From: Streptomyces sp. CB02056
Lineage (GTDB): Bacteria; Actinomycetota; Actinomycetes; Streptomycetales; Streptomycetaceae
DNA length: 64,000 nt
NCBI RefSeq assembly: GCF_001905545.1
Contig: NZ_LIPD01000001.1
Coordinates: forward strand, 807,551 to 871,550
Direction: 5' to 3'
In this document: one piece after another, positions 32,417 to 41,477 of the stretch
Numbering within the stretch: position 1 is the stretch's first letter
Layout: every line of letters begins with the position of its first letter
Translations under genes and position numbers: made by a program
The notes under the pieces: generated by a model
What the model was told of the DNA's origin: nothing
Databases searched by the model: none
Seen by the model: the letters and a program-made list of their open reading frames with translations, nothing else

Positions 32417-33598
32417 ATGCCCCGCAAGACCCCGTCCCGCTCCTGGCGGACCGGCGTACTGGCCGCGGCCACCGCCGCCGGCGTGCTGGGCACCTGCACC
32501 CCGGCCGGCGCCGTGGTCGGCGACGCCGCGCCCGCCGGTTCCTACGCCTTCACCGCCAAGCTGGACATCGGCGACGGCAAGCGCTCCTGCACGGGCGCGC
32601 TCGTCGACCCGTTCTGGGTCGTCACCGCCGCCGCCTGCTTCGCCGACGACCCCGCCCGGCCGACGACCGTCCCGGCCGGCCCGCCCGCGCTCAGGACGAC
32701 CGTCACTGTCGGCCGCACCGACCTCGGCACCACGGCGGGCCAGGTCCGGGACGTCGTCGACCTGGTCCCCCGCGCCGACCGCGACCTGGTCATGCTGCGC
32801 CTGGTCAACCCGGTCATCGACGTCGACCCGCTCGCCGTGGCCACCACCGCACCCACCCCGGGCGAGGAGCTGCGGGTGACGGGCTACGGCCGCACCAGGG
32901 CCGAGTGGGTGCCCGACAAGCTCCACAGCGCCGCCTTCACCGTCGGCGCCGTCGACCCGACCGGCCTCGCCATCGCCGCCAAGGCCCCCGCGGACGCCGC
33001 CGTCTGCAAGGGCGACACCGGCGGCCCCGCCCTGCGCAAGGTCGGCGACCGCTACGAACTCGCCGCCGTCAACAGCCGCTCCTGGCAGAACGGTTGCCTC
33101 GGCGCCGCCCCGACCACGCACACCGGCGCGTACGAGACCCGCACCGACGACCTCGGGAGCTGGATCCAGCAGACCGCCGCCCTCGACTGGACGACCCCGC
33201 TCGTCAACACCAACAGCGGCAAGTGCCTGGAGATCGACGACTCCCTCCTGACCGACGGCGCCCGCGCCCAGCAGTGGACCTGCCACGGCCTGCCCACCGC
33301 CCGCTGGACCTTCCACTGGGCCGACGACGCCTGGGAGGTGCGCAACGCCAACAGCGGCAAGGCCCTGGAGATCGAGAACTCCCTCCTGGCCGAGGGCGCC
33401 CCCGCCCAGCAGTGGACCTTCCACGGCCTCCCCACCCAGAAGTGGGACCTCGTCAAGGCCGCCGGCGGCTACGCCCTCAGGAACCGCAACAGCGGCAAGG
33501 CCCTGGAGATCGACGACTCGCTCACGACCGACGGCGCCCGCGCCCAGCAGTGGACCTTCTACGACCTCCCCACCCAGAAGTGGGCCTTCTCGTACTGA
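32417..33598 (+). CDS. Secreted trypsin-fold pseudoprotease with ricin-type lectin
   Basis: 393 residues. The protease-like domain is nearly identical to the upstream gene over long stretches and has the same losses (VTAAACFA, CKGDTGGPAL). The C-terminal 130 residues form three repeats with NSGKCLEIDDSLLTDG and QQW motifs, the QxW beta-trefoil of ricin B-type lectins, so it should bind sugars. ATG 32417 follows GAAGAGGAA. The first 130 bases, including ribosome site and signal peptide, are almost identical to those of the next gene. Confidence 0.82.
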   Translation: MPRKTPSRSWRTGVLAAATAAGVLGTCTPAGAVVGDAAPAGSYAFTAKLDIGDGKRSCTGALVDPFWVVTAAACFADDPARPTTVPAGPPALRTTVTVGRTDLGTTAGQVRDVVDLVPRADRDLVMLRLVNPVIDVDPLAVATTAPTPGEELRVTGYGRTRAEWVPDKLHSAAFTVGAVDPTGLAIAAKAPADAAVCKGDTGGPALRKVGDRYELAAVNSRSWQNGCLGAAPTTHTGAYETRTDDLGSWIQQTAALDWTTPLVNTNSGKCLEIDDSLLTDGARAQQWTCHGLPTARWTFHWADDAWEVRNANSGKALEIENSLLAEGAPAQQWTFHGLPTQKWDLVKAAGGYALRNRNSGKALEIDDSLTTDGARAQQWTFYDLPTQKWAFSY

Positions 33599-33689
33599 CC
33601 CCCGGGAACGACCCGGAACCTGCGCCCAGAACCCGAGCCCGGAACCCGGAAGCGCCCCGGGCCCGGAACCGACCCGAAGAGGAATCCCC

Positions 33690-35342
33690 ATGCCCCGCAA
33701 GACCCCGTCCCGCTCCTGGCGCACCGGCGTACTCGCCGCGGCCACCGCCGCCGGCGTGCTGGGCACCTGCGCGCCGGCCGGCGCCGTGGTCGGTGACGCC
33801 GCCGCCGACGGCTCCTACGCCTACACCGCCCGCCTGGCGATCGGCGACGGCCTGCGCACCTGCACCGGCGCCCTGGTGGACCGCAACTGGGTGCTCACCG
33901 CGGCCTCCTGCTTCGCCGACGACCCGGCGCAGCCGCAGGCCCCGGCCGCCGGTGCGCCGAAGTGGAAGACCACCGCCACCGTCGGCCGCACCGACCTGAC
34001 CACCTCCGGCGGCAAGACCTCCGAGGTCTCCGAGCTGGTGCCGTACCAGGGCCGTGACCTGGTCATGGCCCGCCTCGCGACGCCCGTCGACGGCATCGCC
34101 CCGATCGCGGCCGCCTCCACCGCCCCCGCCGCCGGGCAGCCGCTGCGGGTGCCCGGGTACGGGCGCACCAGGGACGAGTGGGCGCCGCTGAAGCTGCACA
34201 CCGGCGCGTTCTCGCTCGACACGGTGGGCGCGACGGGCCTCGGCGTCACCGGCACGGGCGGCGCGGCGGTCTGCAAGGGCGACACCGGCGCCCCGGTGGT
34301 CCGCGAGACGGGCGGCAGGGCCGAGCTGGTCGCCGTCGCCTCCCGCTCCTGGCAGGGCGGCTGCCTGGGCGCCCCCGCCGGCGAGACCCGCACCGGCGCG
34401 TACGGCGCCCGGGTCGACGACGTCTCCGGCTGGGTCCAGCAGGTACGGGCCAGGTCCTGGGGCTGGAAGACCCGGGCCCTGGTGCGCGGCGACGCCGACC
34501 TGTACCTCACGACCCGTCTCTACGACGGTTCGTGGACGCCGTACGAGGACGTCCAGGCGGCGGCCGGGAACATCGGCGGTGTGCGCGCCGTCTCCTCGGT
34601 CGGCATCGACGGCGACACCCACGTCCTCGCGCTCGGCGGTGACGGGCACCTGCACTACGCCGTCCACAACCTGGACGGCGGCTGGGGCCAGAAGTTCGTC
34701 GACCTCAACACCACCGTCGCCGACCTCGGCGGCATCACCCAGGTCTCCATCGCCAACGTGGACGGCGCCCTGCACATCGTCGTCGTGGCGAACGGGCGGC
34801 TCCTGCACAGCAGCCGCCCCGCGAACGGCCGGTGGAGCGTCTTCGGGGTGGTCACCGACGAGACCGGGCCGCTCACCGGCATCACGTCGATCGCCACCGC
34901 CGGCGTCCGCGGCGGGGAGCTGCACATCGCCGCCGTGTCCGGGGGGAAGGTCTCCCACACCCGTCGCTTCGCCTCCGGGGCCTGGTCCTCCTGGACGTCG
35001 GTCGCCGGGGCCGCCGGGGCCACCGCGCCGGTGACCGGCGTCGCCGTCACCCCGCAGGACAGGGACCTCGACGTCGCCGTCGTCACGAGCGGCGGGCAGT
35101 ACCACACCGTGCGCTACGCGAACGGAAGTTGGCGGCCGTTCGACTCCCTCGCCGGCGCCGCCGGGACCAGCGTCAGCGCCGCGCCCGTCGACACCGACGC
35201 CCGGTTCGCCGTCGCCACCGCCGACAACAGGGTGCTGCTGACCTCCCGTCACGGCGACGGCACCTGGACCGCCCCGGAGTACCTCGACCTCACCGCCGTG
35301 CCCGGCAACCACACCGGCACCTCGATCAGCGCCTCCCTCTGA
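33690..35342 (+). CDS. Secreted trypsin-fold pseudoprotease with 6-bladed propeller
   Basis: 550 residues. Same signal peptide as the previous gene, then a more diverged protease-like domain with LTAASCFA (His to Ser) and CKGDTGAPV (Ser to Thr, and the second Gly to Ala). The C-terminal 300 residues hold about six repeats ending in xGxWxxxxxL (DGSWTPYEDV, DGGWGQKFVD, NGRWSVFGVV, SGAWSSWTSV, NGSWRPFDSL, DGTWTAPEYL). They suggest a six-bladed, tectonin- or fucose-lectin-like propeller. Last of the tandem array; a convergent membrane-protein gene starts the next unit. Confidence 0.8.
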   Translation: MPRKTPSRSWRTGVLAAATAAGVLGTCAPAGAVVGDAAADGSYAYTARLAIGDGLRTCTGALVDRNWVLTAASCFADDPAQPQAPAAGAPKWKTTATVGRTDLTTSGGKTSEVSELVPYQGRDLVMARLATPVDGIAPIAAASTAPAAGQPLRVPGYGRTRDEWAPLKLHTGAFSLDTVGATGLGVTGTGGAAVCKGDTGAPVVRETGGRAELVAVASRSWQGGCLGAPAGETRTGAYGARVDDVSGWVQQVRARSWGWKTRALVRGDADLYLTTRLYDGSWTPYEDVQAAAGNIGGVRAVSSVGIDGDTHVLALGGDGHLHYAVHNLDGGWGQKFVDLNTTVADLGGITQVSIANVDGALHIVVVANGRLLHSSRPANGRWSVFGVVTDETGPLTGITSIATAGVRGGELHIAAVSGGKVSHTRRFASGAWSSWTSVAGAAGATAPVTGVAVTPQDRDLDVAVVTSGGQYHTVRYANGSWRPFDSLAGAAGTSVSAAPVDTDARFAVATADNRVLLTSRHGDGTWTAPEYLDLTAVPGNHTGTSISASL

Positions 35343-35368
35343 TCACCGCACCCGTCCGGCGGGTGTGC

Positions 35369-36052
35369 TCAGAGCAGCGCCAGCACCACCGCGAGGGCGG
35401 CGGCGGCCAGCCAGGCCGCCGCCGCCACGACCATCGCCAGGCCCCACGGCCAGTGCTGGGACAGCATCAGCGCGCCGCCGAACCCGGTGGCGAGGAACAG
35501 TGAGATCGCGGTTCCCAGCGGGACCCGCCAGTCGCCCTCGCTCTGGAACGTCCCGGTCAGGCCGCGGACCAGCAACGTCGTGCCCGCGCCGACCAGCAGC
35601 GCGACCCCGGTCATGGCGAGCCACGGGGTGCTCGGCGGCTCGGTGCGGCGGCCCTGGTAGGCGATGTCGGCGACCCGGCCGTGCCAGAGCCTCAGCTCGA
35701 CCACGGAGCCGACGTCCACGGCGTCGTAGAACGACTCCCTGACCGGGTAGGTGTCGCTCGGCCCGTTCTCCCGCGCCACCGCGATCCCGTACGAGGTCGA
35801 GTCGTTGCCCGGGTCCGCCCACTTCCTCGTCACCCGGCCGCTCTCCGAGCGCAGGCAGTCCTCCTGCGGCCCGGCGGCCCGGGCCCCGCAGGCGGGTGCG
35901 TCGAGGTAGGCGCCGCGGGCGTCGTACGCTGCGTCGAACCGGACGAAGCCGATCGCCACAACCGCCAGTCCCAGCAGGGCGAGCAGGCCGCGCAGCAGCA
36001 GCGCGCCGGCCGCCCGTCCGCGCCCGCCCCGCAGGCCGTCCGTCTTCCCCAT
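35369..36052 (-). CDS. Membrane protein, 227 residues
   Basis: One N-terminal membrane helix (LLLRGLLALLGLAVVAIGFV), an extracytoplasmic domain of about 100 residues with two Cys (APACGARAAGPQEDC) and a strand-rich SH3-like part (GSVVELRLWHGRVADIAYQG), then three C-terminal hydrophobic helices. The ATG at 36052 has GGGAGGGG upstream. Function unknown; convergent with the pseudoprotease array. Confidence 0.65.
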   Translation of the reverse strand: MGKTDGLRGGRGRAAGALLLRGLLALLGLAVVAIGFVRFDAAYDARGAYLDAPACGARAAGPQEDCLRSESGRVTRKWADPGNDSTSYGIAVARENGPSDTYPVRESFYDAVDVGSVVELRLWHGRVADIAYQGRRTEPPSTPWLAMTGVALLVGAGTTLLVRGLTGTFQSEGDWRVPLGTAISLFLATGFGGALMLSQHWPWGLAMVVAAAAWLAAAALAVVLALL

Positions 36053-36260
36053 GGGTCCCCTCCCGCCCGTCGGACCAGGTCATTGTGCCCTCGGGGCGGC
36101 GCGGGGGCCATCGGTGTCTCCGCACCCCGCGCGTCAACCCCGGCCATGCGGGTTCGCCCGATCGGGGGGCGCGCGCCCGGTGCGCGCCCGGCGGGCCGTA
36201 GCGTCGTCACGGCGGACGGCGAGGGGCGGCCGCGCGGGGCCTTCGGGAGGGGTGGCGGGA

Positions 36261-37064
36261 GTGCGGGTCGGGCGGGTGCTGGGACTGGTGGCGGCGGCGG
36301 TGCTGGTGACGGCGGGGTGCGGCGGCGAGCCGACGGAGAGGTCCCTGCCGCAACGGGGCGAGGAGCGGCCGACGGCGCTGGTGTACCGGGGGCCGGCCGC
36401 CTGCGAGGGGTGCCCGGAGGCGGCGCGGGGGCTGCTGGAGCGGGCCGGGTTCGCGGTGCGGTTCATCGGGCCCAAGGAGCGGGTGCGGTTCGGCCCGGCG
36501 GCGCTGGCCGACGCGGCGGTGTACGTGCAGCCGGGCGGCACCAACGGGCAGGAGGTGGGCACCGCGTGGGACCTGCTGGCCCGCGAACCGGGCTTCACCC
36601 CGGACCTGGTGCGCGCCTACGTGCGCGGCGGCGGCCGCTACCTGGGGCTGTGCATGGGCGGCTACCTGGCCGGCGACCCCGGCTTCGACCTCCTGCCCGG
36701 CGACTCCGGCGAGTACATCCGCTCCCCGGACGCCACCGTCACCGACGAACAGGACGGCCTGGTCGACGTCCTGTGGCGCGGCCGCCCGCAGCGGATGTAC
36801 TTCCAGGACGGCCCGTACTTCGACGTCGACGGCCCGGGCACGGACGTCCTCGCCCGCTACCCCAACGGCCGCACCGCCGCCGCCGTCGCCCCGTACGGCC
36901 GGGGCCGGGTCGCGGTCAGCGGCCCGCACCCCGAAGCCCCGGCCGACTGGTACGGCGACTACGGGCTGCCCGACCACTCCGCCACCGGCCTCACCCTCGG
37001 CGAGGACCTGCTCCACACCCTGACCGCCCCCGCCCCGACCGCCGGCCCCACGCCCGCACCCTGA
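36261..37064 (+). CDS. Lipoprotein with BPL_N/glutamine-amidotransferase-like domain
   Basis: 267 residues from GTG 36261 (GGGAGG upstream). A signal peptide ends at a lipobox-like VTAGCGG. The mature domain reads TALVYRGPAACEGCPEAARG, then VYVQPGGTNGQEVGTAWDLL and YLGLCMGGYLAG, the nucleophile-elbow pattern of class I glutamine amidotransferase-like folds as found in the biotin-protein-ligase N-terminal family. The C in GLCMGG would be the reactive Cys. It is exported, so probably not a true amidotransferase; role unknown. The Pro/Ala tail is low complexity. Confidence 0.72.
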   Translation: MRVGRVLGLVAAAVLVTAGCGGEPTERSLPQRGEERPTALVYRGPAACEGCPEAARGLLERAGFAVRFIGPKERVRFGPAALADAAVYVQPGGTNGQEVGTAWDLLAREPGFTPDLVRAYVRGGGRYLGLCMGGYLAGDPGFDLLPGDSGEYIRSPDATVTDEQDGLVDVLWRGRPQRMYFQDGPYFDVDGPGTDVLARYPNGRTAAAVAPYGRGRVAVSGPHPEAPADWYGDYGLPDHSATGLTLGEDLLHTLTAPAPTAGPTPAP

Positions 37065-37115
37065 GCCTGGCGCCGGACCGGCGGTGCGAAGCGGGTACCC
37101 GGTGGCCGCAACGGT

Positions 37116-37154
37116 CGGCCCCTGCCCCCGGCGGGTCGCCGGAGGCAGGGGCCG
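37116..37154. terminator. Bidirectional terminator
   Basis: CGGCCCCTGCC and GGCAGGGGCCG enclose an inner CCGGC/GCCGG stem, giving one long hairpin between the convergent lipoprotein and MMPL genes. Confidence 0.8.
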
Positions 37155-37173
37155 CGCGGGGACGGGCGGGCCG

Positions 37174-39381
37174 TCAGCCGTGCGAGAAGGTGATCCGCGG
37201 CAGTACCCGGTCCAGCCAGCGGGGGGTGTGCCAGGCGGCGTGCCCGGTCAGGCGCAGCAGGACGGGGAGCAGGACGAGGCGGACCAGGGCGGCGTCGAGG
37301 AGGACGGCGGTGCCGAGGACGATGCCCATCTCCTTGGGCGGGAGCGGGCCGGACAGGGCGAAGGTGAAGAACACCGCGACCATGACGCCGGCGGCGGCGA
37401 AGACGACCCGGCCGGAGTGGGCCAGGGCTCCGGTCATGGCGGCCTTGGGGTCGCCGGTGCGTTCGTAGTGCTCCTTGGCGGAGGCGAGGAGGAAGACGGT
37501 GTAGTCCATCGCGATGGCGAAGATCATCGCGAAGAAGAACACCGGTGCCCAGCCGTCCAGGAAGCCCTGCGGGGTGAAGCCCAGCAGGCCGGCCCCGTGG
37601 CCGTCCTGGAAGACCAGGCGGGCGACGCCGAAGGCGGCTCCGGTGGACAGCAGGCTGGCGGCGGTGCCGAGGGCGGCGATCAGCGGGGCGCGCAGGGCGG
37701 CGAGGAGCAGCAGGAAGCCGAGGGCCATGACGACGCCGATGACCAGCGGGGTCTTCTCGGTGAGCAGGTGCTGCAGGTCGAGGTTCTCGACGGCGGCGCC
37801 GCCGACCATGGTGTCGGCGGGCAGTTCGGCGCGCAGGGTGTGGACGGTGCCGGAGAGGTCGGGGCTGGAGGGGTCGACGGTGGGCACGGCCTGGATCATC
37901 GACCAGCCGGAGCCGTCGGCGGCGGCCTGGGCGGGCATGGCGGCGGCGATGCCGGGGGTGGTGGCGACCCGGGCGGCGACCTCGGCGGCGCGGTCGGTGG
38001 GGGTGAGGATCTGCAGGGTGCCGGGGGCGCCGGGGCCGAAGGCCTGCTGGACGGCGGTGTAGCCGGCGCGGGCGCTGGCGTCCTCGGGCAGGACGGTGAT
38101 GGACGGCATCGCGGTGCGCAGTCCGATGACGGGGGCGGCGAGGGCGATCAGTGCGGCGAGGGCGAGGGCGCCGTAGCGCAGCGGGTGCTTCCAGAGGCGT
38201 TCGCCCCAGGCGGCGAAGCGCGGGGAGGCGGGTGGGGTGGACTTGGTCCAGGGCAGGGAGAGGGCGTCGACGCGGTGGCCGAGCCGGCCGAGGACGGCGG
38301 GCAGCAGGGTGAGGGTGGCGGCGAGGACGAACAGGACGGCGAGCATGATGCCGCCGGCCATCGAGCGGAACGCCGGGGAGGGGACGAGCATCACGGCGGA
38401 GAGGCTGACCAGGACGGTGGCGCCGGAGAGCAGGACGGCCTTGCCGGCGGTGTCCATGGTCTCGGCGACGGCGCGCACGGCTCCCTCGTCGGCGCGACCG
38501 GCGGAACGGCCGTCGGCCCGGCGGGCGGCGCGGAAGCGCATGACGAGGAAGAGCGCGTAGTCGATACCGAGGGCCAGGGCGAACATCATGGCGAAGTTCA
38601 TCGCCCAGACGGACACCGGGAAGAGGTGGCTGATCAGGACGAGGGAGCCGGCCGAGGCGGCGAGGCCGGCCATGGTGAGCAGCAGGGGCAGTCCGGCGGC
38701 GACGAGGGAGCCGAAGGCGAGCACCAGGATGGCGAGGGTGACCGGCCAGGACATGACCTCGGACTTCATCATGGCGTCGTGGTTGGCCTTGTTGAAGTCG
38801 CTCCACAGGACGGAGGCGCCGGTGGCGTGGACGCTGACGCCGTCCGTGGACAGGGCGCCGAGCGGTCCCTTGAGGTCGTCGGCGGCGCGGACCATGTCGT
38901 CGGGCGAGGCGGCGGCGCCGGCGAGCAGGACGGCGGTGCGGCCGTCGGGGCTGATGGTGGCGCCGGGCTGGGGCGTGACGACGGTGGACACCCGCGGGTC
39001 GGCGGCGGCGAGGTCGTGCGCCTCGGTGATCACCTTCTGGACGGCCGGGTCGGTGACGGGGCGGTCGGCGGCGACGACGATCTGGATCGCGGAGGAGGCG
39101 TTGCCGGCGAAGTGCCGCTCGGCGAGTTCGCGGACCCGGACGGACTGGGAGCCGTCGGCCTGCCAGCCGGCGCCGGACAGCGCGCTGGTGACCTTGGGGG
39201 CGAAGGCGCCGAGGCCGATGACGACGATCAGCCAGCCGACCAGGACGGCCTTGAAGTGCCGGGCCGACCACACCCCGAGGCGGCCGAGCGGCCCGGGTCG
39301 GCCGTTCTCGGGGGCGCCGCCGCTGCCGGGGGCGTCGGGGGGCGGGGCGGCGGGCCGTACGGCTTCGGCGGGGCGGTTCAC
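37174..39381 (-). CDS. MMPL/RND-family exporter
   Basis: 735 residues, probably about twelve membrane helices arranged as two repeats with large external loops: helix 1 at AVLVGWLIVVIGLGAFAPKV, a loop of about 130 residues, then a bundle including ALGIDYALFLVMRFR, and the same again with IAMDYTVFLLASAKEHYERT. The GIDYALF/AMDYTVF Asp-Tyr pairs are the proton-relay residues of the family. Members export lipids, siderophores or antibiotics. I start at GTG 39381, with GGAG 6 bases upstream, because the longer frame lacks a ribosome site. No dedicated regulator adjacent. Confidence 0.9.
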   Translation of the reverse strand: MNRPAEAVRPAAPPPDAPGSGGAPENGRPGPLGRLGVWSARHFKAVLVGWLIVVIGLGAFAPKVTSALSGAGWQADGSQSVRVRELAERHFAGNASSAIQIVVAADRPVTDPAVQKVITEAHDLAAADPRVSTVVTPQPGATISPDGRTAVLLAGAAASPDDMVRAADDLKGPLGALSTDGVSVHATGASVLWSDFNKANHDAMMKSEVMSWPVTLAILVLAFGSLVAAGLPLLLTMAGLAASAGSLVLISHLFPVSVWAMNFAMMFALALGIDYALFLVMRFRAARRADGRSAGRADEGAVRAVAETMDTAGKAVLLSGATVLVSLSAVMLVPSPAFRSMAGGIMLAVLFVLAATLTLLPAVLGRLGHRVDALSLPWTKSTPPASPRFAAWGERLWKHPLRYGALALAALIALAAPVIGLRTAMPSITVLPEDASARAGYTAVQQAFGPGAPGTLQILTPTDRAAEVAARVATTPGIAAAMPAQAAADGSGWSMIQAVPTVDPSSPDLSGTVHTLRAELPADTMVGGAAVENLDLQHLLTEKTPLVIGVVMALGFLLLLAALRAPLIAALGTAASLLSTGAAFGVARLVFQDGHGAGLLGFTPQGFLDGWAPVFFFAMIFAIAMDYTVFLLASAKEHYERTGDPKAAMTGALAHSGRVVFAAAGVMVAVFFTFALSGPLPPKEMGIVLGTAVLLDAALVRLVLLPVLLRLTGHAAWHTPRWLDRVLPRITFSHG

Positions 39382-39533
39382 GTGGTGCTCCGTTCTCGGA
39401 TGTCCGGGAGGTCCGGAGGCCCGAAAAAATACGGGTGGGGGTATCTCGACCAGCGACAACAGCACCCGTCCCGCCTTTCATTCCTCCCCGGCCGCCCCTA
39501 CCCCGACGACCTCGACCCCGGCCGCCCCGTCGG

Positions 39534-39926
39534 CTAGCCGATCACCGCGTCCACCTCGACCTCCACCAGCCAGCGCTCGTCGATGAAGCGCGACACCTCC
39601 ACGAAGGTGGTGACCGGGCGGATCTGCGCGAAGCGCTCGCCGTGGGCGCGCGCGGCCTCCCGCCACTGGCTCATGTCGGTGAGCATGACGCGGGTCCGTA
39701 CGACGTCCGTGAGGGTGGCGCCCGCCTCCCGCAGGGCGGCCTCGGCGATGTCCAGGCAGCGGACGGTCTGGGCGTAAACGTCGCCCTGGCCGACCGTCGT
39801 GCCCTGCTCGCTGATCGGGGCGGTGCCCGCGACCGCGACGTGGTTGCCCTTGCGCACGGCGCGGGAGAAGCCGATCCGCGGTTCGAGGGGCGAGCCGGAA
39901 CTGACTGTCTGTCGAGTGCTCTCCAT
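39534..39926 (-). CDS. RidA-family protein
   Basis: 130 residues, the YjgF/YER057c/UK114 fold. Members hydrolyse reactive enamine/imine intermediates or act as specialised homologues. Visible are FSRAVRKGNHVAVAGTAPIS, GQGDVYAQTVRCLDIAEAAL, the Arg in VVRTRVMLTDMSQW that binds the carboxylate, and RPVTTFVEVSRFIDERWLVE (with Glu for catalysis). Start ATG 39926. It diverges from an FAD monooxygenase across a promoter region with two identical palindromes, so the two may be co-regulated. Confidence 0.9.
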   Translation of the reverse strand: MESTRQTVSSGSPLEPRIGFSRAVRKGNHVAVAGTAPISEQGTTVGQGDVYAQTVRCLDIAEAALREAGATLTDVVRTRVMLTDMSQWREAARAHGERFAQIRPVTTFVEVSRFIDERWLVEVEVDAVIG

Positions 39927-39940
39927 CGCACCATGGTGCC

Positions 39941-40028
39941 GCACTAGTGCACCCGTCGGGCCGTCTGCCCGCACGAACGCCCCCGCGCGCCGCCGGACCT
40001 GCCCCGGAGCACCCCACCGCACTAGTGC
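39941..40028. promoter_or_regulatory. Paired GCACTAGTGC palindromes
   Basis: Two copies of the perfect palindrome GCACTAGTGC (39941-39950 and 40019-40028, 78 bases apart), each followed by ACC, lie between the divergent RidA and monooxygenase genes. The CTAG core is rare in this DNA. They probably bind one regulator, possibly by looping. Confidence 0.6.
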
Positions 40029-40057
40029 ACCAGCCTCAAATAGCCCCACTGCAAGGC

Positions 40058-40087
40058 TTGTTGGCGCCGACGCGTACGGCGTACATT
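40058..40087 (+). promoter_or_regulatory. Promoter of the monooxygenase
   Basis: TTGTTG (40058-40063), 18-base spacer, TACATT (40082-40087), 7 bases before the ATG at 40095. The mRNA would be leaderless or nearly so. Confidence 0.55.
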
Positions 40088-40094
40088 CGGCGGC

Positions 40095-41477
40095 ATGGAA
40101 CACCTGGACCACCCGACGGGCACCGATGCCCCCGCCACCGACGTCCTCGTCTCCGGCGCCGGGATCGCCGGCCCCGCCCTCGCCTACTGGCTGCGCCGCC
40201 ACGGCTTCACCCCCACCGTCGTCGAGCGCGCCGCCGGCCCGCGCCCCGGCGGGCAGGCCGTCGACCTGCGCGGCGCCGGGCGCACCGTGATCGAGCGGAT
40301 GGGGCTGATGGAGCGGGCCCGCGCGCTGCGCGTCGAGCAGCACGGCATCGCCCTGGTCGACCGGCGCGGGCGGGCCACCGCCCGGATACCCGTCGGGCTG
40401 TTCGACGGCGAGGGCATCGTCTCCGAGATCGAGATCCTCCGCGGCGACCTCGCCGACCTGCTGCGCGAGGCCACCGACGGCGTCGAGTACCTCTGGGACG
40501 ACACCGTCACCGCGCTCGACCAGGACGCCGGGGGCGTCACCGTCACCTTCGAGAACGCCCCCGCCCGCCGCTTCGCCCTGGTCGTCGGCGCGGACGGGCT
40601 GCACTCCGCCGTCCGCCGCCTCGCCTTCCGCCCCGGCGACGGCCCCGACGGCACAGACGGCACCGACGGCACCCACTACCGGCCGCTCGGCGGCTGCCAC
40701 GCCTGGTTCACCGTCCACGACCCCGCCCTCGCCCGCGAGCTCGACGGCTGGTTCCTGATGTACAACGCCCCCGGCGGCCTGGTCGCCGGCGCCCGCCCCG
40801 GCCGGCTGCCCGGCGAGGTCAAGGCCTCCCTCGGCCTGCGTCGCGCACCCGCGGCCTACGACCGCCGCGACACCGCCGCCCAGCGGCGCCTGCTCGCCGA
40901 GCGCTTCGCCGGCGCCGGCTGGGAGGTGGACCGGCTGCTCGCCGGGATGCGCACCGCCGGGGACTTCGCCTTCGACACCTTCGGCCAGGTCCACCTCGAC
41001 CACTACAGCCGCGGCCGCGTCGCCCTGCTCGGCGACGCCGGGTACAGCCCGAGCCCTCTGACCGGCCTCGGCACCAGCCTCGCCCTGGTCGGCGCCTACC
41101 TGCTGGCCGGTGAACTCGCCGCCGCCGCAGGCGACTTCCGCACCGCCTTCGCCCGCTACGAGGAGCTGATGCGCCCCTACGCCACCCGGGCCCAGGAGCT
41201 GCCGCCCGGCGGCCTGGGCGGCTACGCCCCGGACAGCGCCCTGGCGATCCGCCTGCGTGCCGCCTCCATGCGCTGGATGGGCCGCTGGCCGCTGCGCCCC
41301 GTGCTGGCCGCCCAGTTCGCCAAGGCCGGCGACATCGCCCTGCCCGACTACCCGCTGCCCGCCCGGACCGCCCGAGCCTCAGGCCGCACGCCCCCGCCCG
41401 GCTACGCCGTACGCGGCTGGTTGAAGCGCAGCATGTTGCCCGACGGGTCGCGGAAGGCGCAGTCGCGCACCCCGTAG
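40095..41477 (+). CDS. FAD-dependent aromatic monooxygenase
   Basis: 460 residues of the PHBH-fold class A flavoprotein monooxygenases. The FAD-binding GxGxxG is VSGAGIAGPALAYWLRRHG near residue 20, the DG motif is LVVGADGLHSAVRRLAF, and the FAD-ribityl GD motif is VALLGDAGYSPSPLTGLGTS. It uses NADPH and O2 to hydroxylate a ring or a similar substrate; TetX-like and rifampicin-type members share this layout. The last 25 codons overlap the convergent VOC gene. Likely regulated through the paired palindromes. Confidence 0.88.
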   Translation: MEHLDHPTGTDAPATDVLVSGAGIAGPALAYWLRRHGFTPTVVERAAGPRPGGQAVDLRGAGRTVIERMGLMERARALRVEQHGIALVDRRGRATARIPVGLFDGEGIVSEIEILRGDLADLLREATDGVEYLWDDTVTALDQDAGGVTVTFENAPARRFALVVGADGLHSAVRRLAFRPGDGPDGTDGTDGTHYRPLGGCHAWFTVHDPALARELDGWFLMYNAPGGLVAGARPGRLPGEVKASLGLRRAPAAYDRRDTAAQRRLLAERFAGAGWEVDRLLAGMRTAGDFAFDTFGQVHLDHYSRGRVALLGDAGYSPSPLTGLGTSLALVGAYLLAGELAAAAGDFRTAFARYEELMRPYATRAQELPPGGLGGYAPDSALAIRLRAASMRWMGRWPLRPVLAAQFAKAGDIALPDYPLPARTARASGRTPPPGYAVRGWLKRSMLPDGSRKAQSRTP

